Below, piece by piece: positions 16,322 to 24,812 of a stretch of 64,000 nt of DNA. This DNA is from JASBRS01 sp964496495. GTDB taxonomy: Bacteria; Deinococcota; Deinococci; Deinococcales; Trueperaceae. The notes under the pieces are model-generated. The model saw only the letters and a program-made list of their open reading frames with translations, was not told where the DNA came from and did not search any database. The position numbers and the translations under genes are program-made. The number at the start of each line of letters is the position of its first letter. Position 1 is the stretch's first letter. The stretch is from NCBI GenBank assembly GCA_964496495.1, contig CAZBZU010000011.1:6765-70764 (forward strand), read 5' to 3'.

Positions 16322-16951
16322 TCAGCGGACGTCGACGACGTCGACGGAGGCCGCCTTGAGACGGTCGGGGAAGCCGTCGGCGTCCTTGCCTGTCACGCGC
16401 AGCACCATCCGGCGCCGGTGGCCCGTCTGCACGCCGGTGGTCACGGCCGCGACGATGTTCGACGGGGGACCCGCCTGGGCGACGCGCGCGAGCACCCCGG
16501 GCTCATCCGGAAGGTCGACCGTGACGCGCGTGCCGCCCTCGCGCATGCCAAGGAACGATACGAACGCGCGCATCAGGTCGGTGATGGTCACGATGCCGAT
16601 CAGCTCGTTGCCCTTGAGCACCGGCAGGCCCGACACGCGGTGCTCCTCCATCAGCAACGCCGCGTGCTCGATGGGGTCCTCGCTGCGAACGGTGATCACG
16701 GGCGCCTTCATGACGTCCTTGACCAGCAGCTTGCTCAGCAGGTAGTTCAGCTCGTACACCGACAGGGTGGTCGCCTTGGAAGGGGTCGCCTCCTTGAGGT
16801 CGCGGTCGGTGACGATCCCGATGAGCTTGCCGTCGCGCGTGACGGGAAGTCGCCGGAAGCCGCCCTCACGCAGGCGCTGCATGGCCTCCATGACGGGCGT
16901 GTCGGCGGTGACGGTCTGGGGGTTCGGGGTCATCCACTCGCGAACTAGCAT
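16322..16951 (-). CDS. CBS-pair protein with C-terminal ACT-like domain
   Basis: A 209-residue protein. It contains two CBS motifs, MLVREWMTPNPQTVTADTP (start) and VKDVMKAPVITVRSEDP (about 75), followed by a C-terminal ACT-like region (TRVTVDLPDEPGVLARVA). This resembles AcuB-type proteins that sense nucleotides. The ATG at 16951 is chosen over a longer reading because GAGGAGG lies 5 nt upstream (16957-16963). A -10 box TATCGT lies at 16978-16983. It is divergent from dxr. Confidence 0.82.
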   Translation of the reverse strand: MLVREWMTPNPQTVTADTPVMEAMQRLREGGFRRLPVTRDGKLIGIVTDRDLKEATPSKATTLSVYELNYLLSKLLVKDVMKAPVITVRSEDPIEHAALLMEEHRVSGLPVLKGNELIGIVTITDLMRAFVSFLGMREGGTRVTVDLPDEPGVLARVAQAGPPSNIVAAVTTGVQTGHRRRMVLRVTGKDADGFPDRLKAASVDVVDVR

Positions 16952-16977
16952 GCATTCCTCCTCGTCAGACCTGACCA

Positions 16978-16983
16978 ACGATA
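16978..16983 (-). promoter_or_regulatory. -10 box of the CBS-ylmH operon
   Basis: TATCGT gives a leader of about 20 nt that carries the strong Shine-Dalgarno GAGGAGG. Confidence 0.45.
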
Positions 16984-17040
16984 CCACCTGAGAAGCCGTG
17001 AACCTCGGGCCAGACGGCAAAGGCGGGACGCGGGAGGTGC

Positions 17041-17046
17041 CATGAT
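17041..17046 (+). promoter_or_regulatory. -10-like box, leaderless-type, for dxr
   Basis: CATGAT ends 6 nt before the dxr ATG. It has C instead of T at the first place but shows the same spacing as the other leaderless starts. Confidence 0.3.
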
Positions 17047-17052
17047 GGGGTC

Positions 17053-18198
17053 ATGGACCCTGCCGCCAAGCGCATCGTCGTGCTGGGCTCCACCGGCTCC
17101 ATCGGCCGGCAGACGCTGGACGTCGCCCGCTGGCGCGGCTACCGGCCCGTCGCGCTAGTCGCCGGCCGCAACGTCGAGGTGCTCCTGGCGCAGGCGGCGG
17201 AGTTCCGGCCCAAGCTGGTGGTGTGCCACCCGGAGGTGGCCGCCGCGGTGCGCCCGCACCTGCCCGCCGGCACGCGCCTGGCGACCGGCGAGGACGGGGC
17301 TGCGGACGCCGCTGCCCGCGAGGCGGACACGGTCGTCGCCGCCATCCCAGGCATGGCCGGCCTGGCGCCCACCGCCGCAGCGCTCCGCGCCGGCCGTCAC
17401 GTGGCGCTGGCCAACAAGGAGGCGATGGTCGTCGCCGGACCGCTGATGTGGCAGCTGGCGGAGGCCGGCGGCGCCACCATCACGCCGGTCGATTCGGAGC
17501 ACTCGGCGCTCTACCAGGCGCTCCTCGGCGAGCCCCGCGAGGCGGTGAGCTCTCTGGTCCTCACCGCCTCCGGCGGGCCCTTCCTGCACGGGCCCGGCGA
17601 CCTCTCCTCCGTCACCCCGCGGCAGGCGCTGGCGCACCCCACCTGGTCGATGGGCCCCAAGGTCACCATCGACTCGGCGACGCTGTTCAACAAGGGTCTC
17701 GAGGTGCTGGAGGCGCACTTCCTATTCGACATGCCGCTCTCGCGCATCGAGGTGGTCATCCACCCGCAGTCGCTCATCCACGGCTTGGTGCGCTACCGCG
17801 ACGGCAGCATCAAGGCGCAGATCGGCCCCCACGACATGCGCCTGCCGATCCAGTACGCCCTGTCGGCGCCGGAGCGGCCGCCGACGCCACTCGAGCCCCT
17901 TCCGCTGATCGGCGGCTGGGAGTTCCTGGCGCCCGACCGCGCCCGCTTCCCCAGCCTCGACCTCGCCTACCGGGCCGGCGCTCTGGGGGGGCTGGCCCCC
18001 GTGTACCTGAATGCCGCCGACGAGGTGGCGGTGCCGCGCTTCCTGGAAGGGGGCCTGCGCTTCCTCGACATCCCACGCCTGCTCGAGGCCGTCCTGGCAG
18101 GCGCCCCGAGCGCACCCCTGAGCTGGGACGCGCTCGCCGGCGCCGACGCCGAGGCCCGCGAGGCGGCGGGCGCGTTCCGAGGCACGGCCGGGCCCTAG
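17053..18198 (+). CDS. dxr: 1-deoxy-D-xylulose 5-phosphate reductoisomerase
   Basis: Second step of the MEP isoprenoid pathway: NADPH-dependent conversion of DXP to MEP. The 381-residue protein has the nucleotide-binding GSTGSIG (12-18), LANKE, the substrate and metal site VDSEHSALYQ, and the flexible-loop region HPTWSMGPKVTIDSATLFNK. ispG, a later enzyme of the same pathway, is at 36.7 kb. It heads a plus-strand group with two membrane metalloproteases, an order often seen in bacteria (dxr next to rseP). Confidence 0.96.
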   Translation: MDPAAKRIVVLGSTGSIGRQTLDVARWRGYRPVALVAGRNVEVLLAQAAEFRPKLVVCHPEVAAAVRPHLPAGTRLATGEDGAADAAAREADTVVAAIPGMAGLAPTAAALRAGRHVALANKEAMVVAGPLMWQLAEAGGATITPVDSEHSALYQALLGEPREAVSSLVLTASGGPFLHGPGDLSSVTPRQALAHPTWSMGPKVTIDSATLFNKGLEVLEAHFLFDMPLSRIEVVIHPQSLIHGLVRYRDGSIKAQIGPHDMRLPIQYALSAPERPPTPLEPLPLIGGWEFLAPDRARFPSLDLAYRAGALGGLAPVYLNAADEVAVPRFLEGGLRFLDIPRLLEAVLAGAPSAPLSWDALAGADAEAREAAGAFRGTAGP

Positions 18199-18291
18199 TG
18201 CGCCCACGCGGGCGGGCAGCGCGCCTGCCGGCGCGGGAAGGCGCTGCGGGATGGCGACCCGCGCCAACGTCGCCGAGGGGGCCGGGCCCGC

Positions 18292-18297
18292 TATCGT
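18292..18297 (+). promoter_or_regulatory. -10 box, leaderless-type, for the site-2 protease gene
   Basis: TATCGT ends 5 nt before the ATG at 18303. Confidence 0.5.
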
Positions 18298-18302
18298 GAG
18301 GT

Positions 18303-19541
18303 ATGTTCCGGCGCGCGATCAAGCTGCCGTTCAAGCTGCTGGGCATACCGGTCAGCCTGGACACGTCCTTCCTGCTGGTGCTGCCGTTGTTCTCGTACCT
18401 GATCGCCTCGCAGATCCCGGGGTACGTGCAGCTCTTCCGGCGTGTCGGGCTGAGCATCGATGCCGCGCCGCTCCAGAGTGGCATCACCCCCTACTGGCTG
18501 GGCCTGGCCGCCGCCGTGGGGCTGTTCCTGAGCGTGCTGGTGCACGAGCTCGGTCACGCGGTGGTGGCGCGGCTGTACGGCGTGCAGGTCAGGGAGATCA
18601 CCCTGTGGTTCCTCGGCGGGGTCGCGCAGTTCAGCGAGATGCCCCGGCAGCGCGGCGCCGAGGCCGTGGTCGCCATCGTCGGGCCCATCACCAGCGGGCT
18701 GCTCGCCCTGCTCAGCGGGCTGGCGTGGCAGCCAGTCGAGGGGCACGACGCCGCGCTCTTCCTGCTCAGCTACCTCACGGTCACCAACGCCGGGCTGGCG
18801 CTCTTCAACCTCCTGCCCGCGCTGCCCCTCGACGGCGGCCGCGTGCTCCGCTCGCTCCTGGCGCTCGTCACCCCCCACCTCAACGCCACCCGCATCGCTG
18901 GCGCGGTGAGCAGCGTGCTGGCGATCCTCATGGGCGTGTACGGCTTCTTCACGCTGAGCTTCTTCCTCGTGATCATCGCCTTCTTCGTCTACAACGCCGG
19001 GCGGGCGGAGACGCAGGCGGCGATCGTGGCGGACGCCTTCGAGGGCTACCTGGTGCGCGACCTGATGACCGTGGACCCCCTCACGGTGGAGCCCGGCATG
19101 CCGCTCGGGCAGTTCCGCCAGCTGATCTACTACCGCCGCCACACGGGCTACCCCGTGGTCGACGCCGGTGGCCGGCTGCTCGGCTTCGCCCGCATCCAGG
19201 ACGCCCGCGAGGAGCTGGAGAGCGCCCGCGTGGAGGACATCATGGGGCCCGCCGAGACCATCGCCCCGGACGCGCCGGCCAAGACCGCGCTGCAGCGGCT
19301 CGGTGAGGGCCGGCTCGGCCGGCTGGCGGTCGTCGACGGGGCCGGCCGGCTGCTGGGTATCCTCAGCAATAGCGACGTCCTGCGCCACCTGCGCGAGCGC
19401 GGTGAGCGCCCCGGGCCCTTCGGCCGTCTCGGCGGCGGCTGGGGTCGGGGGGGCGCCGGCGGCGGCGCCGGCAGCGGAGGCGGCAGCGCGGGTGGAGACG
19501 GGAGCGGCCGCGGAGGCGGCCACGGACCGCAGCCTGGCTAG
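18303..19541 (+). CDS. Site-2 protease (M50) with CBS pair and Gly-rich tail
   Basis: A 412-residue intramembrane zinc protease of the SpoIVFB / S2P-CBS type. The active site is HELGH (81-85), with the third ligand in NLLPALPLDGGR (Asp177). About six membrane helices precede two CBS motifs (roughly 250-385), which could let nucleotides control cleavage. The last 27 residues are almost entirely Gly, Arg and Ser. It lies between dxr and a second M50 protease, RseP-like, but has its own leaderless-type promoter. The substrate is unknown. Confidence 0.88.
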   Translation: MFRRAIKLPFKLLGIPVSLDTSFLLVLPLFSYLIASQIPGYVQLFRRVGLSIDAAPLQSGITPYWLGLAAAVGLFLSVLVHELGHAVVARLYGVQVREITLWFLGGVAQFSEMPRQRGAEAVVAIVGPITSGLLALLSGLAWQPVEGHDAALFLLSYLTVTNAGLALFNLLPALPLDGGRVLRSLLALVTPHLNATRIAGAVSSVLAILMGVYGFFTLSFFLVIIAFFVYNAGRAETQAAIVADAFEGYLVRDLMTVDPLTVEPGMPLGQFRQLIYYRRHTGYPVVDAGGRLLGFARIQDAREELESARVEDIMGPAETIAPDAPAKTALQRLGEGRLGRLAVVDGAGRLLGILSNSDVLRHLRERGERPGPFGRLGGGWGRGGAGGGAGSGGGSAGGDGSGRGGGHGPQPG

Positions 19542-19604
19542 CGAGCGCCCGGGAACGGTGCTGCGACGGTAGAGCAGCCCACCGCCGCGCGGCCCCGGCT
19601 CTGC

Positions 19605-19610
19605 CATACT
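19605..19610 (+). promoter_or_regulatory. -10-like box upstream of the RseP-like gene
   Basis: CATACT lies 31 nt before the ATG at 19642. GGAG sits in the short leader. Confidence 0.3.
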
Positions 19611-19641
19611 GGATGGGGCCGTCCACGGCCCGGAGCCTCCC

Positions 19642-20730
19642 ATGCTGACGGCCATCACCCTCATCCTCATCCTCTTCGTCGCCGTGCTGGTGCACGAAGG
19701 GGCGCACTTCGTCAACGCGCGAAGCGTCGGCGTGCAGCCGCGTGCGTTCAGTATCGGGATGGGGCCAGTGTTGCTGCGCGCCCGCTGGCGCGGGACCGAG
19801 TGGCGCATCTGCCTCTTCCCCATCGGCGGCTACGTGGACCTCCCGGGCATGGCGCCCAAGATCGACGAGAACGGCAACCTGCAGCACCCCGACGAGGGCA
19901 TGGCGAAGAAGCCGTTCGGGCCCAAGCTCTGGGTGCTCGTCGGTGGCATCATCGCGAACTTCGTGCTGGGCGTGGCCCTGGTGACCTCGGCGGTGGTGCT
20001 GCAGCCCGCCTTCCGCAGCTATACCTCCGGCGCTACGGGGAACGGCAGCGAGGTGCTCAGCGTGATGGCGGGCTCGCCGGCGGACAGGCTCGGGCTCGCC
20101 AAGGGCGACCGCATCGTGGCCGTCAACGGCGTGAAGGACCCCGCGCCGCAGCAGGTCGTGGCCACCATCAAGAGCGCCAGCCGGCTCTCCATCACGCTGG
20201 CCGACGCGAGCGGAGCGCGACGTACCGTCACCACCCCGTGGCCGCCGAAGAACGACGTGGCGCGCTCGCAGGACGGCGCCCCGCTGCTCGGCATCAGCGT
20301 GTCGCCGGTGTACCAGGGGGTGCCGCTGCCGCAGGCCCTGGCGGAGTCGGCGTGGTTCGGCGTGCGGGCGGTCCCGGAGATGGTCCGCGGCTTCGTCGTG
20401 GGGTTCGCCACCATCCTCGCCGGCCGCCACACCAACGACGTCGCGGGTCCGGTCGGCATCGTCAGCTACGTCAACCAGGCCACCCATGTGGGCCTGGCAT
20501 CGGTGCTGTTCCTCGCCGCCGTCATCAACTTCTCCTTCGCGGTGTTCAACGTGCTCCCGATCCCCGGCCTCGACGGCGGGCGCATCCTGCTGGCGGCGGT
20601 GGTGGCGCTCCGCGGCCGGCCGTTCAAGCCCGGCCAGGAGGAGCAGGTCCACTTCATCGGGCTCCTGGCCGTGTTCGCCTTGATCATCCTCATCACCTTC
20701 AATGACGTCAGCCGCCTCTTCCACGGCTAG
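19642..20730 (+). CDS. rseP: RIP metalloprotease RseP-like (M50 with PDZ)
   Basis: A 362-residue intramembrane protease. Zinc motif HEGAH is at 18-22 in the first helix, a PDZ domain at about 135-195, and the second active-site block NVLPIPGLDGGR ends near 314 (Asp311). RseP enzymes cut anti-sigma factors and leftover signal peptides. No anti-sigma gene is nearby, so the substrate is open. A glycosyltransferase frame begins 29 nt before its stop. Confidence 0.92.
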   Translation: MLTAITLILILFVAVLVHEGAHFVNARSVGVQPRAFSIGMGPVLLRARWRGTEWRICLFPIGGYVDLPGMAPKIDENGNLQHPDEGMAKKPFGPKLWVLVGGIIANFVLGVALVTSAVVLQPAFRSYTSGATGNGSEVLSVMAGSPADRLGLAKGDRIVAVNGVKDPAPQQVVATIKSASRLSITLADASGARRTVTTPWPPKNDVARSQDGAPLLGISVSPVYQGVPLPQALAESAWFGVRAVPEMVRGFVVGFATILAGRHTNDVAGPVGIVSYVNQATHVGLASVLFLAAVINFSFAVFNVLPIPGLDGGRILLAAVVALRGRPFKPGQEEQVHFIGLLAVFALIILITFNDVSRLFHG

Positions 20731-21397
20731 GTCGCGCCCCGCCGCGCGCGCGGCGGCCAGCTGCGCGGTGGTGGTGCCGGCCTTCAACGAGGCGGACACC
20801 ATCGGGCCGGTGGTGCGCTGCGCCGTGCGCAGCGAGGTCGGCCCGGTCGTGGTGGTGGACGACGGCTCCACCGACGGCACGGCCGCGGCCGCGGAGGCTG
20901 CCGGCGCGCGGGTGGTGAGGTTGCCGCGCAACGTCGGCAAGGGTGGGGCGGTGATGGCTGCGGCGTCGGCCCTCGAGGTCGACGTGCTGGTGCTGCTCGA
21001 CGCCGACCTGGTGGGGCTCACGCCCCGGCAGGTGCGCGCCCTGGCGGAGCCCGTATGCTGCGGCGACGCCGACATGACACGAGGCGTGTTCCGCGGCGGC
21101 CGCTGGCGCACGACCGCCGCGCAGCGCTTGACGCCGCAGCTCAACGGGCAGCGGGCGCTGCGCCGGGTCGACCTGCTGGGTGTCCCCGGGCTACGCGCGA
21201 GCCGCTACGGCATCGAGGTCGCCATCGGCGAGCACGCCCGTCGCCGCGGCTGGCGGCGCCTGGACGTCCCCCTCGAGGGCGTGTCCCAGGTGATGAAGGA
21301 AGAGAAGCGAGGCGTGCTGGCGGGCATCGGGATGCGCGCCGGCATGTACCGCGACATCCTGCGCGCGCTGCTGCGCCGCCGTGACCGGGAGGCCTGA
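20702..21397 (+). CDS. Family 2 glycosyltransferase
   Basis: A 231-residue GT-A enzyme. VVVPAFNEADTI opens the nucleotide-sugar fold, DDGSTDGT lies at 53-60, and the metal motif LLDAD at 98-102. There is no membrane segment, so the product is probably a soluble or lipid-linked small glycoside; the acceptor is not identifiable. The ATG lies inside the end of rseP and the next gene follows after 3 nt, which suggests one operon. Confidence 0.82.
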   Translation: MTSAASSTARSRPAARAAASCAVVVPAFNEADTIGPVVRCAVRSEVGPVVVVDDGSTDGTAAAAEAAGARVVRLPRNVGKGGAVMAAASALEVDVLVLLDADLVGLTPRQVRALAEPVCCGDADMTRGVFRGGRWRTTAAQRLTPQLNGQRALRRVDLLGVPGLRASRYGIEVAIGEHARRRGWRRLDVPLEGVSQVMKEEKRGVLAGIGMRAGMYRDILRALLRRRDREA

Positions 21398-21400
21398 GCG

Positions 21401-22027
21401 GTGGAGATACGGCGCTTCGCGGTGGGCGCGCTGCAGGCCAACGCCTATCTGCTCGCCAACGGTGGCGAGGCCGTGCTGGTGGATCCCGGATCGGAGCCAC
21501 AGCGGCTGTTGGACGCGCTCCGGGCCAGCGGCGCGGAGCTGCAGGCCGTCTGGCTGACGCACGCGGACTTCGACCACGTCGGCGGCCTCGCGGGCGTGCT
21601 GGCCGCGCGGACGGTGCCCGTATACCTCCATCCCGCGGACCTGCCCCTGCTGCGCAGCGCCGCCGAGCGGGCCGCCGCCTGGGGCGTGCCCATCGATCCT
21701 CCCCCCGCTGCCACCCGCGATCTGAGGGACGGCCAGGTCCTGACGCTGGCCGGGCTCGAGGCACGCTGCCTGCTCACGCCGGGGCACACCCCGGGGCACA
21801 TCGCCTTCCACCTGCCGGCCGCGAAGCTGGTCTTGACGGGAGACGCGCTCTTCCGCGGCTCCATCGGTCGCAGCGACAGACCGTTCGGCGACGGCGACCA
21901 GCTGCTGCGCTCCATCCGCACCTCGCTGCTGGCGCTGCCCGACGAGACCCGGGTCCTACCCGGCCACGGCGCCGAGACCACCATCGGCCTGGAGCGTCGC
22001 ACCAATCCATTCCTCGCTGCCGGCTGA
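21401..22027 (+). CDS. Metallo-beta-lactamase-fold hydrolase (glyoxalase II-like)
   Basis: A 208-residue protein of the hydroxyacylglutathione-hydrolase-like group. The metal motif reads THADFDHVGG; the second His of HxHxDH is replaced by Asp, which changes the Zn1 site. TPGHTPGH, LTGDALFRGSIGR and LPGHG supply the other ligands. The substrate is probably a thioester or other small ester. It starts with GTG 3 nt after the glycosyltransferase stop. Confidence 0.82.
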   Translation: MEIRRFAVGALQANAYLLANGGEAVLVDPGSEPQRLLDALRASGAELQAVWLTHADFDHVGGLAGVLAARTVPVYLHPADLPLLRSAAERAAAWGVPIDPPPAATRDLRDGQVLTLAGLEARCLLTPGHTPGHIAFHLPAAKLVLTGDALFRGSIGRSDRPFGDGDQLLRSIRTSLLALPDETRVLPGHGAETTIGLERRTNPFLAAG

Positions 22028-22068
22028 TCAGGCCGCGCGGGTCCGGGCGGCCGTGCGGGTGCCTGCAG

Positions 22069-23343
22069 CTAGTCGCTCGTGAGGCGCGCCTGGATGGCGC
22101 GCGCGTGGGCCTCCAGCCCCTCCGCGCGGGCCAGGCGCGCCGCTGCGGGTCCGATCTCGGCCACGACCGCGGCGCTGAAGCTGACCAGCGGGATGACCTT
22201 CTGGAAGTCGCGCACGTTGAGGAAGCTGCTGAAGCGAGCGGTGCCCGAGGTGGGCATCACGTGGCTGGGGCCCGCCAGGTAGTCTCCCAGCGCCTCCATG
22301 CTGTTCTCGCCTATGAACAGCCCGCCGGCGTTGCGGACCTCGCTCACCCAGGCCCACGGATCCTCCACCAACAGGCACAGGTGCTCCGGCGCGTAGGCGT
22401 TGGCGGCGGCCACGCCCTCGTGGAGGTCGCGCACCAGGACCAGCATGCCGCGCTCCTCCACCGACTCGCGCGCGGCGGCGGCGGTGGGCAGGCTGTCGAT
22501 GGCGCCGGGGAGCGCCGCCTGCACCTCGGCCGCGAGGCGCTGGCTGGGCGTCACCAGCACGGGCTGCGCGCCGAGGTGCTCCGCCTGGGCCAGCAGGTCG
22601 GCGACCACATGGCGGACGTCGGCGCCGTCGTCGGCCAGGATGAGCGTCTCGGTGGGGCCGGGGAGCGCCTCCACGCCCACCCGGCCGAAGACCTCGCGCT
22701 TGGCAGCCACGACGTAGCGGTTGCCCGGTCCCACGACCTTGTCGACTCGCGGCACGCTTTCGGTGCCGTACGCCAGCGCCGCCACCGCCTGCGCCCCGCC
22801 CATGCGGTAGACCTCGGCGATGCCGAGCAGGGAGGCGGCGAAGCGGATCTCCGGCGCCACGCTGCCGTCGGGCTGCGGCGGCGTCGCCACCGCGATCTCC
22901 GGCACGCCGGCGACCTGCGCCGGCACGGCGGTCATCACCAGGCTGCTGAAGAGCGGATGGGTGCCGCCGGGCACGTAGCATCCCACCCGCTGCAGGGGCC
23001 TCACCAGCTGTCCCAGGAGGGCCCCGCGCTCCTGCGCCAGGAACCCGCCCGCCGGCTGGCGCGCGTAGTAGTGGCGCACCCTCTCCACGGCCAGGCGGAT
23101 GCCGTCGGCCAGGCCGGGTCCGAGCTCCGCCTCGGCCCCGTCGATGTCGGCCTGTGTCACGGCGAGCGTGGCGGGCCGGACCCCGTCGAGGCGCTCGCTG
23201 GCGTCCAGAACCGCACGATCGCCGCCTCGCTCGACGGCCTCCAGGATCGGTCGAACGGTGGCCTGGGCCTCGGGATCGAGTGCAGCGGCGGAGCGCGCGG
23301 CGAACGCCTCGAGGCCGGCCTCCAAGGTCGGGAAGACTCGCAT
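22069..23343 (-). CDS. hisD: Histidinol dehydrogenase
   Basis: Last step of histidine biosynthesis, oxidising L-histidinol to histidine with 2 NAD+. The 424-residue protein has GCYVPGG (121-127), VVGPGNRYVVAAKREVFG, and the zinc ligands Gln253 and His256 in AQAEH. No other his gene is adjacent, except a histidinol-phosphatase-like gene at 38 kb, so the pathway genes are scattered. TATGAT lies 6 nt before the ATG. Confidence 0.96.
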   Translation of the reverse strand: MRVFPTLEAGLEAFAARSAAALDPEAQATVRPILEAVERGGDRAVLDASERLDGVRPATLAVTQADIDGAEAELGPGLADGIRLAVERVRHYYARQPAGGFLAQERGALLGQLVRPLQRVGCYVPGGTHPLFSSLVMTAVPAQVAGVPEIAVATPPQPDGSVAPEIRFAASLLGIAEVYRMGGAQAVAALAYGTESVPRVDKVVGPGNRYVVAAKREVFGRVGVEALPGPTETLILADDGADVRHVVADLLAQAEHLGAQPVLVTPSQRLAAEVQAALPGAIDSLPTAAAARESVEERGMLVLVRDLHEGVAAANAYAPEHLCLLVEDPWAWVSEVRNAGGLFIGENSMEALGDYLAGPSHVMPTSGTARFSSFLNVRDFQKVIPLVSFSAAVVAEIGPAAARLARAEGLEAHARAIQARLTSD

Positions 23344-23349
23344 GGCGGC

Positions 23350-23355
23350 ATCATA
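23350..23355 (-). promoter_or_regulatory. -10 box, leaderless-type, for hisD
   Basis: TATGAT ends 6 nt before the ATG at 23343. Confidence 0.5.
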
Positions 23356-23385
23356 CTCGCGGCGGCGCCGTCCCCGCCGCCGTCT

Positions 23386-23997
23386 TCAGGCCGCCTGCGC
23401 GATCCCCTCCAATGTGATCGTCAGCGTCTTGCGCAGCTCGTCCCGGATGGAGCGGTCCTGGCGATAGGCCGCCCACTGCAACGTGGTGATGAAGTAGGCG
23501 TTGGCCAGGGTGCGCGCCAGGCGCTCCCGGGAGAAGTCCTCGCGCACCAGGCCCGAGGCCCGTGCCCGCGCCAGCGCATCCTGCAACAGGTCACCGAGCG
23601 GCAAGGCCAGGTAGGCCGCGCGGGAGCGCGCCGGGTCGGGGTTCAGGAGCTCGTAGCTGAGCGGCAACACCAGATGCCGGCTGCCCTCCACGAAGCGCGC
23701 CAGCTCATCGAACAGCAGGTACAGCTCCGCCAGCGGGTCGAGGCCCTCGGCCACCCGCCGGCGCGCCACGGCTCGCCCCAGCTCCTCCAGGTGCCGCCCG
23801 AAGAACTCGATGAGCAGCGCTTCCTTGTACGGGAAGTAGTTGAACACGGTGCCTCGCGACACGCCCGAGGCCCGCGCGATGGCATCGAAGGTGGCCTCCT
23901 GGAACCCCTTCTCGTCGAACAAGCGCATGGCGGCGTCGAAGATGCGCTGGCGACGGTCCGCCTTCTTGCGCTCGCGGAGGGTCACGGAAGGCGCCAC
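23386..23997 (-). CDS. TetR-family transcriptional regulator
   Basis: A 203-residue regulator. The N-terminal helix-turn-helix is clear (RIFDAAMRLFDEKGFQEATF, then IARASGVSRGTVFNYFPYKE). The C-terminal ligand domain is all-helical and not assignable. It lies alone between the ribosomal-protein operon and hisD, and its target is not evident. TACAAT lies 6 nt before the GTG start. No operator palindrome was spotted. Confidence 0.88.
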   Translation of the reverse strand: MAPSVTLRERKKADRRQRIFDAAMRLFDEKGFQEATFDAIARASGVSRGTVFNYFPYKEALLIEFFGRHLEELGRAVARRRVAEGLDPLAELYLLFDELARFVEGSRHLVLPLSYELLNPDPARSRAAYLALPLGDLLQDALARARASGLVREDFSRERLARTLANAYFITTLQWAAYRQDRSIRDELRKTLTITLEGIAQAA

Positions 23998-24003
23998 CCA
24001 GGC

Positions 24004-24009
24004 ATTGTA
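24004..24009 (-). promoter_or_regulatory. -10 box, leaderless-type, for the TetR gene
   Basis: TACAAT ends 6 nt before the GTG at 23997. Confidence 0.5.
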
Positions 24010-24115
24010 TCGCGGGCCGACAGCGAGGAGCGCCCGCCCGGGCGAGCCCTGGCGGGCGTGCGACGACGCCGCTGGCGCCCGCCGGCCGCACCCGACCGGC
24101 CCGGACGCATGACGC

Positions 24116-24134
24116 CCGGCTCGGGCCGAGCCGG
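24116..24134 (-). terminator. GC hairpin downstream of rplT
   Basis: CCGGCTC (24116-24122) and GAGCCGG (24128-24134) form a 7-bp stem about 10 nt after the rplT stop. No T-run follows, so it is only a candidate end for the infC operon transcript. Confidence 0.3.
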
Positions 24135-24144
24135 CCGCTCGGGG

Positions 24145-24516
24145 CTAGGAGGCCGCCTCGGGCACAGGGGCCTCGCGAGCCTTCGCCACCAGTCCCTTGA
24201 ACGCCTCCGGCTCGCGCACCGCAAGATCGGCCAGCACCTTGCGGTCGACCTCCACGCCGGCGCGCCGGAGGCCGCTCACGAAGCTCGAGTAGCTCATGCC
24301 CTCGGCCCTGGCGGCGGCGTTGATGCGGGTGATCCACAGCCGGCGGAACACGGCCTTCTTGTCCCGGCGGTCGCGATAGGCGTAGTCGGCGGCGTTGAGC
24401 AGCGTCTGCTGGGCGATCCTGACGCTCTTGGAGCGCAGCCCCCAGTACCCCTTGGCACGCTTGAGGATCTTCTTGTGCCTGCGGCGGCGAACCACGCCGG
24501 TCTTGGCGCGCGGCAT
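24145..24516 (-). CDS. rplT: 50S ribosomal protein L20
   Basis: A 123-residue protein starting MPRAKTGVVRRRRHKKILKR, the hallmark of bacterial L20, which binds 23S rRNA early in 50S assembly. A short acidic/Ala extension follows the conserved C-terminus. It is the last gene of infC-rpmI-rplT, 10 nt behind rpmI. In other bacteria L20 represses this operon by binding its leader; no such structure could be verified here. Confidence 0.97.
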   Translation of the reverse strand: MPRAKTGVVRRRRHKKILKRAKGYWGLRSKSVRIAQQTLLNAADYAYRDRRDKKAVFRRLWITRINAAARAEGMSYSSFVSGLRRAGVEVDRKVLADLAVREPEAFKGLVAKAREAPVPEAAS

Positions 24517-24526
24517 TCACGCCCTC

Positions 24527-24724
24527 CTACTCGTACGGCAGGAGCGACTTGATGCGCTCCGCCTCGGGCTTGGCGAGTAGCAGGTCGGTGCGGCCCTTCC
24601 GGATGCGATCTCCCGACTTCTTGAAGTTCAGGTGTCGCTTGCCGGAGCGCATCGCCTTGACCTTACCTCGCCCAGTGACTTTGACACGGGCTCTGGTGCC
24701 CTTGTGGGTCTTGAGTTTCGGCAT
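24527..24724 (-). CDS. rpmI: 50S ribosomal protein L35
   Basis: A 65-residue protein. It begins MPKLKTHKGTRARVKVTGRG and contains KRHLNFKKSGDRIRKGR, typical of L35. It is the middle gene of infC-rpmI-rplT, 88 nt behind infC and 10 nt before rplT. Confidence 0.97.
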   Translation of the reverse strand: MPKLKTHKGTRARVKVTGRGKVKAMRSGKRHLNFKKSGDRIRKGRTDLLLAKPEAERIKSLLPYE

Positions 24725-24812
24725 GCTCTCGTCTCCTTGCCGCCCGGGGCGGCGTTCCTCGTTGCCTCTGGTGCCCCGTCCGTGCGGACCGAGCCGAAGG
24801 GTGTGAACAGGC

